A stretch of DNA of 15,468 bases from JADGGM01 sp025449955 (GCA_036554285.1 DATBNO010000004.1:1-15468), one strand, 5' to 3'; numbered from the stretch's first letter, positions 1 through 7,713 are shown. A program made the numbers and translations. The notes: generated by a model not told the origin, from the letters alone.

Positions 1-1
1 C

Positions 2-274
2 GCCGGCGATTCCGCGCAGTTCAGCGCGCAACCCAAAGACTCGAACGGCAACCCGCTCGCGGGCCGCACCGTCACGTGGTCGTCGTCGAACAGCGCCGTC
101 GCGACCGTATCGAGCACCGGCATGGTGACGGCGGTTGCCGGAGGCCCGCCGATTACAATCACGGCGATGAGCGAGGGAGTTCCCGGGAGCACGCAGCTCA
201 CCGTGAACCCGGCCGGCCCGCCCCCGCCGCCGAGCGGCGCGCGCACGGCGCCAGTTAGGCGGCCGCGTCCCTAA
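2..274 (+). CDS. C-terminal fragment of a Big_2 (Ig-like) domain surface protein
   Basis: This is the 3' end of a gene whose start lies before the window. The frame starting at base 2 is open to a TAA at 272-274. The visible 90 residues contain a typical end of a bacterial Ig-like Big_2 domain: TVTWSSSNSAVATVSSTGMV, then TAVAGG, with a final strand ending TQLTVNP. Big_2 domains are beta-sandwich modules of cell-surface or secreted proteins (adhesins, enzymes), usually in tandem. After the domain comes a short Pro/Arg-rich tail (PPPPPSGARTAPVRRPRP) with no membrane anchor or sorting signal. The gene converges on the next one, with only 3 bp between the two stop codons. The function of the whole protein cannot be read from this fragment. 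The Big_2 call is solid; the tail could be non-domain linker sequence. Confidence 0.75.
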   Translation, partial: AGDSAQFSAQPKDSNGNPLAGRTVTWSSSNSAVATVSSTGMVTAVAGGPPITITAMSEGVPGSTQLTVNPAGPPPPPSGARTAPVRRPRP

Positions 275-277
275 GGC

Positions 278-2317
278 CTAACGAATCGGGATGTGCAGGG
301 CGAGGCCCAGCCGCGGCCCGCCCGTCACCGGATCGAATCCCACCATCGGCTCGAGGCTCGGCGACTTGAGCGCCGCGCCGCCCGGCTGCGGCGCGCCGCC
401 TCCGTTAGGCGCCGGCGCCGGCGGATACGGATCGCCCCGCGCGCTCGACACGTGCAGCGCCGCCTCGATCGCGCCCGCCAACAGCACGCCGCCCGCCACC
501 GCCAGCCCCGCACCCAGGTTCTTGCGCTTGCTCACGTTCACCGTAAACGTGTCCACGCGGCCGAACGGATCCGTGAACGTGCGGATCTCGGTGCTCGTCG
601 TCTGCTTGAGCCCCCACGCCGCGCCGCCGGCCACGCCGCCCAACACGATCACGCCCAACACCGGCTGCTGCGTGTAGAACTGGCCGCCGCCGGGAATCAG
701 GCCTAACGCAAACGCCGTCCCCGGACTCCGGCCCAATGCCGTGATGCGCGATGCGACGTCGGTCCGGTCCACGGCGTTGGGCCGCAAGTCGAGATACTTC
801 CGGAAATCGCCCACGGCCTGGTCGGTCTTGCCCTCGGCCTGGTACACCAGCGCCCGCGTGTAGTACACGTCGGCCCACGTCGGCGCCGCACTCGCCGCGC
901 TCGTCAACGCGCGCTCGGCGCCCGCCGTGTTGTGGGCCGCGAACGACGCGATACCGGTTCGCAGATTGTCGCCGGCCGCGGACGGATACGATACCGGGCG
1001 CGGACTCGACAGCGCATCGGTGCGGTGCGGCAGTTGCCGCGAGTCCAGTCGCCACAGATCGGCGTACGCGAGACCCGTGGACGCCGCGGCATCGCCGGCC
1101 GCGACGTGCAGCGCCTCTTGAAAATGCGGCGATGCACCGGTAAGATCGCCGCGCCTCAGCGCGACGTAGCCGAGTCCGGTGTGCGCACCGGCGGCATCCT
1201 CGCCTTCGCGCAGCGCCGTCTGAAAATCGCGCGTCGCCGCGTCGAACTTCCCCTCGGCCGATTCCGCATATCCGCGGCCTAACAGAGCCCGCGTGTTCGC
1301 GGGGTCCACGGACAACACGCTGTCGTACGCGTCTACCGCGCCCGACCGGCCGGTGGCCAACTGCCGCTCGGCTTCGAGCAGCAGCGCCGTCACTTGCTCG
1401 GCGGCGGTCACGCGCACGCTCGCCACCGCGCGGTCGCCCACGCTCACCACGAGGCTGTCGCCCGCCTGGAGCGGCTGGGTCTGAATGGAAAACCTGGCGA
1501 CGCCGGCATCGTTGGTCGCCTGCGACAACGTGCCTAACCCGGTGCGCGCCGGATACGGCCGGATCTGAACGTTCGCCTTGCTCACCGGATTGCCGAACGC
1601 GTCGTTCACCGCCACGGTGAGCTCGCGCGTGCCGCGCGCACCGGCGCCGATCGCAAGCGACGGCGGATTCACCGTGGCTAACGACGCGCCGGCCGGCATC
1701 GTGGTGAGCGTCACCGCGGTCGTTCCCTCGAGCGCCGAGTTGTCCGAGGTGACGACGGTCATGTGATACGTGCCGGCGTGCGTGCCGGCGGGCACCGTGA
1801 ACGTCGCGCGTCCGCTCGCATCGGTGATCGACACCGGATCGCTTTGCGCGCCGCCCGGAATGGTGCTCGCGCCTTTGAGCATGAGGCGCGCACCCGGAAC
1901 CGGCGTGTCGCCGCGCGCCAAGTCGACCGAGATGTAGGCGACGCTGCCGCTCATCGCCGACGCGAGTCCATTGATCACGGTGAGCGTCGGCGTCACGGGT
2001 GGCGGCGGCGCCGCGGGTTTGGCCGGCGCCTCGGCGGTCACGCCCTTGTTGCCGCTGTTCACGCAGCGATCGATCTCGCGGAAGATCTCCTCGTTGGCAC
2101 CGAGGTTCTTGAGGTCCAGTCGATCGCGATCGGATGGCGTGAACGCGAGACAATTGCGCCGCACGATGGCCGCGATCTCACCCTTGGAGTACGTGCTGCC
2201 GGTGAGATACCGCACGAGGTCGCTCTTTCGGAGCGCGGTTTCGCCCTGCGCGTGCGCGACCTGCGCGGTGAGCAAGACGAACGGAACGGCGAGCAGCGAA
2301 GCAAAGTGGCGCGACAT
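278..2317 (-). CDS. Secreted Ig-like (Big_1-type) / TPR protein with C-terminal membrane segments
   Basis: This 679-residue protein has a mosaic architecture. A signal peptide ends near AHA-QG (about residues 1-23). A charged, partly helical region with two Cys (about 25-90) and a Pro/Ala linker follow. Two Ig-like beta domains resembling Big_1/invasin modules lie at about 109-205 and 209-305 (motifs DASGRATFTVPAGTHAGTY and VNDAFGNPVSKANVQIRP). TPR-type helical repeats lie at about 305-420 and 457-525 (for example LLGRGYAESAEGKFDAATRDF and QAEGKTDQAVGDFRKYLDL). The C-terminus has hydrophobic glycine-rich segments at about 553-570 and 600-620 and resembles the GLIPGGGQFY-type membrane region of DUF5683-like proteins. 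It is probably an envelope scaffold or transport-accessory protein; no catalytic motif is visible. The start is ATG, with AGGA about 6 nt upstream on the coding strand. The gene is divergent from the VIT-VWA operon. The precise role is unknown. Confidence 0.85.
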   Translation of the reverse strand: MSRHFASLLAVPFVLLTAQVAHAQGETALRKSDLVRYLTGSTYSKGEIAAIVRRNCLAFTPSDRDRLDLKNLGANEEIFREIDRCVNSGNKGVTAEAPAKPAAPPPPVTPTLTVINGLASAMSGSVAYISVDLARGDTPVPGARLMLKGASTIPGGAQSDPVSITDASGRATFTVPAGTHAGTYHMTVVTSDNSALEGTTAVTLTTMPAGASLATVNPPSLAIGAGARGTRELTVAVNDAFGNPVSKANVQIRPYPARTGLGTLSQATNDAGVARFSIQTQPLQAGDSLVVSVGDRAVASVRVTAAEQVTALLLEAERQLATGRSGAVDAYDSVLSVDPANTRALLGRGYAESAEGKFDAATRDFQTALREGEDAAGAHTGLGYVALRRGDLTGASPHFQEALHVAAGDAAASTGLAYADLWRLDSRQLPHRTDALSSPRPVSYPSAAGDNLRTGIASFAAHNTAGAERALTSAASAAPTWADVYYTRALVYQAEGKTDQAVGDFRKYLDLRPNAVDRTDVASRITALGRSPGTAFALGLIPGGGQFYTQQPVLGVIVLGGVAGGAAWGLKQTTSTEIRTFTDPFGRVDTFTVNVSKRKNLGAGLAVAGGVLLAGAIEAALHVSSARGDPYPPAPAPNGGGAPQPGGAALKSPSLEPMVGFDPVTGGPRLGLALHIPIR

Positions 2318-2606
2318 GGAATCCTGGAGAGGTGCGAGAGTACAACAGTCTGGTCGGCGCGCAGCGGCGCGCGGATCGGGCTTACGCCCGGATCAATCCT
2401 CGTCGAATGGCGGCGCGGCGCAAGTGAGGTGCCATGGTGGCGCCGCCAAGTGCGCGTCGCGTGCGGCGATGTCATGCTGACCGAACCGCTTCCCACGGCG
2501 GAGCTTAGTCGATGCAAGCGCCGAGCCCGCCACTGGATTCGGCGCTGACGTGTGCAAGGCGGGCGCGGCGCGACGTCTCCTGGAGTAGCAACCACTGGAG
2601 ATCACG
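2318..2606. promoter_or_regulatory. Divergent intergenic region between the Ig/TPR gene and the VIT-VWA operon
   Basis: This 289-bp spacer must carry the promoters of both divergent transcription units. Purine-rich ribosome sites sit at both edges: CTCCAGGA on the minus strand, just before the Ig/TPR start, and CTGGAG 6 nt before the ATG at 2607. The 8-mer TCCTGGAG occurs near both edges (about 2324 and 2578). A small hairpin, CGGGC-TTAC-GCCCG, lies at 2377-2390. I could not find a convincing -35/-10 pair or a GGAAC-type ECF promoter in either direction, so promoter positions are not called. Overlapping open frames here are Arg-rich and look like shadows. Confidence 0.45.
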
Positions 2607-4853
2607 ATGCGATGGAGCTTGATGCTGGCCGCGGCCGCTGGACTGGTGGGGAGCAAGAGCAACGCGCAGGGGGTGTTGGTTCCGGGTCCGGGGCCGTATC
2701 CGCACGATGGAGGTCCGGGGTTCGGCATTACCAGGATCGTGCGCACCGCGAGCGCGGTGCAGGCCACGTTGTCCGACCAAGTGCTGCACTACGAGGTGGA
2801 CGAAACGTACGCCAACCGCGGCGGTGGGTTAGGCGAAGTGGACTACTACTTTCCGCTTCCGCCCAACGCGGCGTTCGAGGACCTGCGGCTCTCGATCAAC
2901 GGCGAGATGGTGTCGGGCGAGGTGTTGAGCGCGAGCGAAGCGCGCGGCATCTACGAAGAGATCGTCCGCCGCCGGCGCGATCCGGCGCTCGTCGAATGGA
3001 TGGGGCAGGGGCTATTGCACGCGCGGATCTTTCCGATCGCGCCCGGCGAGGAGAAGCGCGTCGTGGTGCGGTTCCAGTCGGTGATCACGCGCGAGGGCGA
3101 CGCGGTGCGGGTCGACTACAAACGTCCATCGCCGGTGCCTTACTCAGTTGGGCAGGCGCAGCAGGCGTACGACACCGAGGGCGGCGAGTCGTCGTTCACG
3201 CTCCGGTATCCGGCGGCCGCGGGCTACGGCGAGCCGTACTCGCCCACGCACGCGCTGGTCGTGCGGACATCCGGCGACATGAAGACCGTGGGAGTGGACG
3301 GCGCGGCGCGCGACATCACCATTCTCCTACCCGTGGCGCGGTCCAAGCAGCCGGCCATCTCGGTGCTGACCAACGCGCCGTCGGGCGACCGCGGATACGC
3401 GCTCATCACGATCGCGCCGCCGGCCGTGTTGCCGCAGGCGCTGCCGCGCGACATCACGTTCGTGGTCGACGTGTCGGGATCGATGAGCGGCCGCAAGATC
3501 GCGCAGGCGCGCGACGCCGGCAAAGCGTTGCTCGCGACGCTCGGGCCGCGCGATCGCTTCCGGTTGATCGACTTCGATTCCGACGTGCGCACGTTCCGCG
3601 ACGCGTTCAGCGATGCGACGCCGGCCAACGTCGAGGCGGCCGATCGGTACCTGGAGGGATTGGAAGCGCACGGCTCGACCAACATCGAGGGCGCGCTCCG
3701 CTCTGCGTTAGGCACCTCGGCGAACGGCGCGTCGTCGGATGACGCCGAGCGGGTGCAGCTGGTGTTGTTCTTGACCGACGGCGAGCCGACGGTGGGCGAG
3801 CGCGACCCGCGGGCGTTGACCAAGCTCGCGTCGCAAATGCGGGGGACGCGTCACGTCTTCACCTTCGGACTGGGCGCCGACGTCAACGCGTCGCTGCTCG
3901 AGCAGATGGCGCTCGAGGGACACGGGGCGACCAACTTCGTGCGACCCGACGAGGACATCGAACGCGCGGTGTCGGTAGTCGCGTCGCGATTGCGCGATCC
4001 TGTGCTCACCGACGTGCGCGTCGAAGCGGACGGCATTACGCTCTCGAGCGTGACGCCCACCATGATCCCCGACTTGTTCGCGGGGCAAAGCATCGTGCTG
4101 CTCGGTCGTTATCAGGGGAGCGGTCACGCGACCATTCGTGTGTCCGGCCGGACGGCGCACGGCCCGGCGTCGTGGACGCACGAATCCGATTTCCCGGCGC
4201 GCTCGACGGACAACAGCTTCATTCCGCGTCTCTGGGCCACACAGCGGATCGGGTGGTTGACCGCGGAGCGGCGCGCGCACGGCGCGTCGCCCGAAGTGGA
4301 TGCGGAGATCAAGGACCTGGGCGAGCGCTATGGCATTCCGACGGAGCTCACGTCATATCTGGTGCGCGAGCCGGTGATGGTCGGGGTCGCGATACCCATG
4401 CCGCCGCCGACGTCGGGGATGCCGCGTCGAGGAGACGCGACTCCGGCGGCTGCGCCGTCGCGCGAGGCGAGATTCGAGGAAGCGAAGCAGGCGACGGCGA
4501 TGCGTGCGTCGAGCTCGCTCGCGGCGGCCGATAGCGCGACCGATGCGTATGCGGCCGCGTCGCCGCAGGCGCCGGCAGTACGCCGGATCGGCAATCGCGT
4601 GTTCGAGCGGCAGTCCGACTCGTCGTGGATGGATCGCAATTACAAGCCGGCGATGCGACGGATCCGGATTCAGGCGTATTCCGCCGCGTATTTCGAGGTG
4701 CTCACCACGCTGCCCGAGCTGCGCGACGCGTTTGCGTTAGGCGACCACGTGGTCGTGGCCGGCCGGGCGCTGGCGATCGAGGTGACGACGGACGCCGGCG
4801 CCCCGGCATCGCTCGATGCCGCGGACCGGACGGCGCTCCGGGAGAACTGGTGA
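2607..4853 (+). CDS. VIT and VWA domain-containing secreted protein
   Basis: This 748-residue protein has the bacterial version of the inter-alpha-trypsin-inhibitor heavy-chain layout. A signal peptide ends near SNA-QG (about residues 1-20). A VIT domain at about 45-165 includes EVDYYFPLPPNAAFEDLRL and IYEEIVRRRRDPALVEW. A VWA domain at about 283-460 follows. The MIDAS metal site is complete: DVSGSMS (D288, S290, S292), T358 in GSTNIEG and D391 in LTDGEPT, so divalent-metal-dependent ligand binding is likely. A low-complexity Ala/Ser linker leads to the C-terminal module common in such proteins (SSWMDRNYKPAMRRIRIQAY, then AYFEVLTTLPELRDAFALG). No C-terminal membrane helix is seen, so it is probably periplasmic or secreted. 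GGAG lies about 6 nt before the ATG. It is the first gene of a three-gene operon with an ECF sigma factor and anti-sigma factor, which suggests it is a regulated effector or an input to that switch (inference). Confidence 0.92.
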   Translation: MRWSLMLAAAAGLVGSKSNAQGVLVPGPGPYPHDGGPGFGITRIVRTASAVQATLSDQVLHYEVDETYANRGGGLGEVDYYFPLPPNAAFEDLRLSINGEMVSGEVLSASEARGIYEEIVRRRRDPALVEWMGQGLLHARIFPIAPGEEKRVVVRFQSVITREGDAVRVDYKRPSPVPYSVGQAQQAYDTEGGESSFTLRYPAAAGYGEPYSPTHALVVRTSGDMKTVGVDGAARDITILLPVARSKQPAISVLTNAPSGDRGYALITIAPPAVLPQALPRDITFVVDVSGSMSGRKIAQARDAGKALLATLGPRDRFRLIDFDSDVRTFRDAFSDATPANVEAADRYLEGLEAHGSTNIEGALRSALGTSANGASSDDAERVQLVLFLTDGEPTVGERDPRALTKLASQMRGTRHVFTFGLGADVNASLLEQMALEGHGATNFVRPDEDIERAVSVVASRLRDPVLTDVRVEADGITLSSVTPTMIPDLFAGQSIVLLGRYQGSGHATIRVSGRTAHGPASWTHESDFPARSTDNSFIPRLWATQRIGWLTAERRAHGASPEVDAEIKDLGERYGIPTELTSYLVREPVMVGVAIPMPPPTSGMPRRGDATPAAAPSREARFEEAKQATAMRASSSLAAADSATDAYAAASPQAPAVRRIGNRVFERQSDSSWMDRNYKPAMRRIRIQAYSAAYFEVLTTLPELRDAFALGDHVVVAGRALAIEVTTDAGAPASLDAADRTALRENW

Positions 4854-5372
4854 ATGGACGACGCGGAGCGGTTGTTTCGAACGTATCATCCGATGCTCGT
4901 GCGCTACCTCACCCGTCGGTTAGGCGATCGCGACTGGGCGGAGGAGGTCGCGCAGGAGACGTTCGTCCGCGCGCTTCGCCAGGATGGATTGATCAACGAG
5001 CGGGCGTGGTTGTTCACGGTGGCCAACAATCTGGTGCGCGACGACGCGCGCCGCGATGCACGGCGGCGCGCGCGTCTCGAGTTGTTGCGCGAGGAGATGC
5101 GCGACGAGGTGGTCGAGCCGGAGCCGTTGTCGCTCGAGCGCGCGCAGGACGCGGCGCTGGCCCGCCGCGCCGTGAACGCATTGGCGGAACGGGACCGGCT
5201 GGCTCTGCTCATGCGTGAAGAGGGCTTGAGCTACGACGAGATCGCGCAGGCGCTGCAGTTGTCGGTGGGGTCGATCGGCACGACGTTGGCGCGCGCGCGG
5301 CGTCGCTTGGTGGAACAGTACGAGGCGCTGCGCGAGTCGCAGCGCGGGAGCACAGGTCATGCAGCATCTTGA
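4854..5372 (+). CDS. ECF-type RNA polymerase sigma factor (sigma-70 family)
   Basis: This 172-residue protein has the normal size and two-domain layout of extracytoplasmic-function sigma factors. Region 2 covers about residues 5-70: LFRTYHPMLVRYLTRRLGD, DWAEEVAQETFVRALRQ, then WLFTVANNLVRDDARR. Region 4 covers about 110-165, with the helix-turn-helix LSYDEIAQALQLSVGSIGTT followed by LARARRRL. It binds core RNA polymerase and directs it to a dedicated promoter class, normally held inactive by the adjacent anti-sigma factor. The ATG directly follows the TGA of the VIT-VWA gene (TGAATG), with GGGAG about 10 nt upstream inside that gene. The last 14 bp overlap the next gene, so all three are very likely translationally coupled. 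I see no C-terminal SnoaL-like or other extension. Target promoters are unknown; one GGAAC-N16-CGTC candidate lies at 11270-11294. Confidence 0.95.
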   Translation: MDDAERLFRTYHPMLVRYLTRRLGDRDWAEEVAQETFVRALRQDGLINERAWLFTVANNLVRDDARRDARRRARLELLREEMRDEVVEPEPLSLERAQDAALARRAVNALAERDRLALLMREEGLSYDEIAQALQLSVGSIGTTLARARRRLVEQYEALRESQRGSTGHAAS

Positions 5373-6414
5373 CGAAGGCACGATCCACTCATGGCTCGAC
5401 GGTGCGTTAGGCGCCGTCCAGGCGCGCGACGCCGAGTTGCACGTGGCGACGTGCCGCGAGTGCGCGGAGCGGGTGGCTGAGGCGCGGGGCTTGATCGCCG
5501 CGTCGTCGCGCATTCTCATGGCACTCGATCACGTGCCGGCGGACGTCGTGCCGGCGGCCGCACGGCAGGTAGCGGTGGCGGCAGCTGTGCCGATGCCGAT
5601 GGTGGCCGCCGCCGCGCCGCGTGCGGAGACGCCCGCTCGGCGCTCGTGGTGGGGACACCGCTACGCGCGCGTGGCGGCGGTGATCGCGCTGGTGGCGGCG
5701 GGTACGCTCGTGGTGGCGCGCGAGTCGGGGCGCGACGCTGCCGTGCCGCCGGTTTCGCAGCGTGCGCATGTGTCCGACTCGATGGCGGTCGCGGGGGCGC
5801 CGCCCGCGCCGGCGGCCGTGCCCAACCATCCGCCGGTTGCGTTAGGCGGCTCCGCACGCCGCGAGTCGTCGGCGCCGGCGGCGGCCGCCAAATCGGCGGC
5901 CGCGCCCCGGCGCGACACCGGTGCGCCACCGTCAGCCGGCAGTGCGGGCGGCAGTGTGGGCGGCAGTGCGTTCGGCACCGAGCGCGCCAAGACCGATGCA
6001 ATGTCGAGCGCGCTCCAAGCGTCGCGGGCCAACGCGCCCCGGGCGCTCGCCGTGAAAGCGAGCGCCGAGAGCAACCAGGTCGTCGCGTCGCCGCCACCGC
6101 GTCTCGTGGCCACGGACACCGTGCAGCGCGGCGGGACTGTCGTGCGGCGGGAGACCTACGAGGTGGACAACAAGCACGTGGTGCTGGAGGCGCAGCTGCC
6201 GCCCGGCACGCCTAACGAGCAGGCCAGAGGTGTTCCGGCGCCCGCGCCGGCGGCGCCGGCGGCGGCGGATTCCGCGTCGATGAACGCCAACATGTCGCCG
6301 GTGGTGATCCGCGTCATCCGCTGGCGCGGGACGGACGGCGTCGACTACACGCTGTCGGGCCCGCTCTCCGCCGACGCCCTGCAGCGCATCCGTGTTGCGT
6401 TAGGCAAGGGATGA
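5359..6414 (+). CDS. Membrane anti-sigma factor with N-terminal zinc-finger (ZAS-type) domain
   Basis: This 351-residue single-pass protein is the expected partner of the preceding sigma factor. The N-terminal cytoplasmic domain (about residues 1-55) carries the anti-sigma zinc motif H-x3-C-x2-C (H28, C32, C35 in LHVATCRECAERV) and helical segments that typically wrap around region 2/4 of ECF sigma factors. One membrane helix lies at about 104-120 (RVAAVIALVAAGTLVVA) after WWGHRY. The outside part is a long Ala/Pro/Ser/Gly-rich linker with GGSVGGS repeats (about 125-250), then a more ordered C-terminal domain (about 253-351) with TDTVQRGGTVVRRETYEVDN and VVIRVIRWRGTDGVDYTLSG. That outer domain matches nothing I recognise and is a candidate sensor. 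The gene starts 14 bp inside the sigma gene, with GGGAG and AGG just upstream. The anti-sigma role is strong from motif and position; the signal sensed is unknown. Confidence 0.9.
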   Translation: MQHLDEGTIHSWLDGALGAVQARDAELHVATCRECAERVAEARGLIAASSRILMALDHVPADVVPAAARQVAVAAAVPMPMVAAAAPRAETPARRSWWGHRYARVAAVIALVAAGTLVVARESGRDAAVPPVSQRAHVSDSMAVAGAPPAPAAVPNHPPVALGGSARRESSAPAAAAKSAAAPRRDTGAPPSAGSAGGSVGGSAFGTERAKTDAMSSALQASRANAPRALAVKASAESNQVVASPPPRLVATDTVQRGGTVVRRETYEVDNKHVVLEAQLPPGTPNEQARGVPAPAPAAPAAADSASMNANMSPVVIRVIRWRGTDGVDYTLSGPLSADALQRIRVALGKG

Positions 6415-6663
6415 CTGCAGGCTCCTCTGACGTTGGGCAAAGGATAACGACAAGGATGCAAGGGATGGGGAGGATCGCTGCGGTGCGCATCCAAGGTCAA
6501 TCGCATACCCGCGTGGGATGTAGCCATGCGCGTGGCCGATGCACCCGCCACCCGACCGAAGCGATCATCCCCATCCCTTGTATCCTTGTCGTTATCCTTC
6601 GAGCCATTCGTCGGAGAAGTTTGCCTCCACTGAAAGCACGCACCGATTGAACGCGCGCCGGCG
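6415..6663. other. Convergent intergenic region carrying a long palindrome
   Basis: This 249-bp space lies between the anti-sigma stop and the stop of the minus-strand flippase-like gene. Most of it is the long inverted repeat at 6440-6599, described separately. A short imperfect direct repeat, CGTTRGGCAARGG, links the end of the anti-sigma gene (6398-6410) with 6430-6442 just before the palindrome. A 6-bp stem CCGGCG/CGCCGG (6658-6663 and 6670-6675) brackets the TAA stop of the minus-strand gene. The small open frame that crosses this space has no ribosome site or recognisable product. The region may end transcription from both sides. Confidence 0.5.
6440..6599. repeat. Long imperfect inverted repeat (45-bp arms), candidate MITE/REPIN or bidirectional terminator
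   Basis: The left arm, 6440-6484, reads AAGGATAACGACAAGGAT and onwards through AAGGGATGGGG. The right arm, 6555-6599, is its reverse complement. I count 42 of 45 positions matching; mismatches are at a G/A, a G/T and a G/T pair. The 70-bp spacer (6485-6554) contains a nested inverted pair CGCAT/ATGCG (6502-6506, 6526-6530) around CCC-GCGT-GGG. The element lies between convergent genes, and its A-rich arms differ from the surrounding GC-rich coding sequence. No target-site duplication and no second copy are visible in the window. It could be a non-autonomous mobile palindrome (MITE or REPIN type), a structured RNA, or a bidirectional terminator; the sequence alone does not decide. Confidence 0.8.
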
Positions 6664-7713
6664 TTAGCGCGCCGGATCGTGCTGCACGGCCAGCTCCGCT
6701 CCGCCCTCGTCGGCCGCCGCGTCCTCGTCCTCGTGCGGACGGAGCGCGCGCAGCACCGTCCCGCCGGCGGCGATGGCGCCGAGAATGATGTAGAGGTAGA
6801 ACGTGTAGAAGCGCCACCAGATGAGCGATGCACCGAAGATCGTCGACGGAATCACGTGGCCTAACGCTTCCTTGAACCCGACTTCGATCGAGCCCCCGCC
6901 CGCCGGCACGGCCACCACCACGCTGCCGTACATCAGCGCGATCGGCCAGAGAATGAGCGGCGCCTTCGCCGCGTGGACGCCGAACGAGTACACGATGATC
7001 GGCAGAATCGCCAAGCGCAGCAGGATGTGCACGATGGATGTGAGCAGCGCGATGATGGCCATCCCCACCCGCATGTCGCGCATCCCCTCGATGCCGCTCT
7101 GCAACTGCGCGAGCACCTTGCGGAATCGCTCCCACCGCGCGCCGTGCACGCCGAGCCGCGCCAGCAACCGGGGCGGCGTGTGATTGATGCCGCGCCGCGC
7201 GAGCACGAAGCCTAACGCACCGGTGCCCAACACGAACGCCGCGTACATCGCCACCAGGCTCACCATCCCGGTAATCATGGCGCCCGAGCTGCGGAACGTG
7301 AAGAACATCGCGATGGCCACGATCGCCAACGAGATCATCTCCAGAAACAGCTCGGCGTAAATCACGAGGATGATGTGCGCCGACGACATCCCGGCTTCCG
7401 TCATGATCAGGAACCGCGCGGGCTCGGCGCCCGTCCGCGACGGCGTGATCGCGGCGCCGAAGTCGCCGCCCGCGCTCGCGCGCAGGGCGACGCCCAACGT
7501 CATCGGAATCCGAAGCGACGCCGCGCTCAATCGCACCTTCGCCCCGCGTGCGCCTAACTCCAGGAGCGCGACGGCCAGCAGCACCCCGTGCGTGGCCACG
7601 CTCATCGACACGCTGTGATCCGCCGGCGCCGAATTGGCGAAGGCCAGGTACAGCGACACCCCGATCGCCGCGGCAAACGACACGATCGCAAGAAGCCAGC
7701 GGGCGGGCGTCAT
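6664..7713 (-). CDS. YbhN / LPG-synthase transmembrane-domain family (flippase-like) membrane protein
   Basis: This 349-residue polytopic protein has about seven to eight membrane helices (about residues 5-25, 40-55, 112-138, 143-172, 216-243, 252-272 and 294-320). Two signatures of the UPF0104/YbhN family, shared with the membrane half of MprF lysyl-phosphatidylglycerol synthase, are present: GDFGAAITPSRTGAEPARF (83-101) and VPAGGGSIEVGFKEAL (269-284). The family is associated with lipid flipping or lipid-linked precursor handling in the cytoplasmic membrane, and exact substrates are mostly unknown. There is no MprF synthase domain. The C-terminus is a short acidic tail (HEDEDAAADEGG). The ATG at 7713 gives a good first helix, but no Shine-Dalgarno site is seen on this strand. 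It is third in line after two propeller genes, 91 bp downstream, so it may or may not share their transcript. Confidence 0.85.
   Translation of the reverse strand: MTPARWLLAIVSFAAAIGVSLYLAFANSAPADHSVSMSVATHGVLLAVALLELGARGAKVRLSAASLRIPMTLGVALRASAGGDFGAAITPSRTGAEPARFLIMTEAGMSSAHIILVIYAELFLEMISLAIVAIAMFFTFRSSGAMITGMVSLVAMYAAFVLGTGALGFVLARRGINHTPPRLLARLGVHGARWERFRKVLAQLQSGIEGMRDMRVGMAIIALLTSIVHILLRLAILPIIVYSFGVHAAKAPLILWPIALMYGSVVVAVPAGGGSIEVGFKEALGHVIPSTIFGASLIWWRFYTFYLYIILGAIAAGGTVLRALRPHEDEDAAADEGGAELAVQHDPAR

Noticed and set aside
405..2153. A 582-residue minus-strand frame inside the Ig/TPR gene
   Set aside because: It has Arg-rich low-complexity composition and no signal or motif. The overlapping frame carries clear domains.
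2377..2390. Hairpin CGGGC-TTAC-GCCCG as a riboswitch or terminator
   Set aside because: The stem is only 5 bp, has no T-run or conserved riboswitch features, and similar stems are expected by chance in GC-rich spacers.
6411..6650. Small 79-residue plus-strand frame after the anti-sigma gene
   Set aside because: It runs through both arms of the long palindrome, has no ribosome site of its own and no recognisable product.
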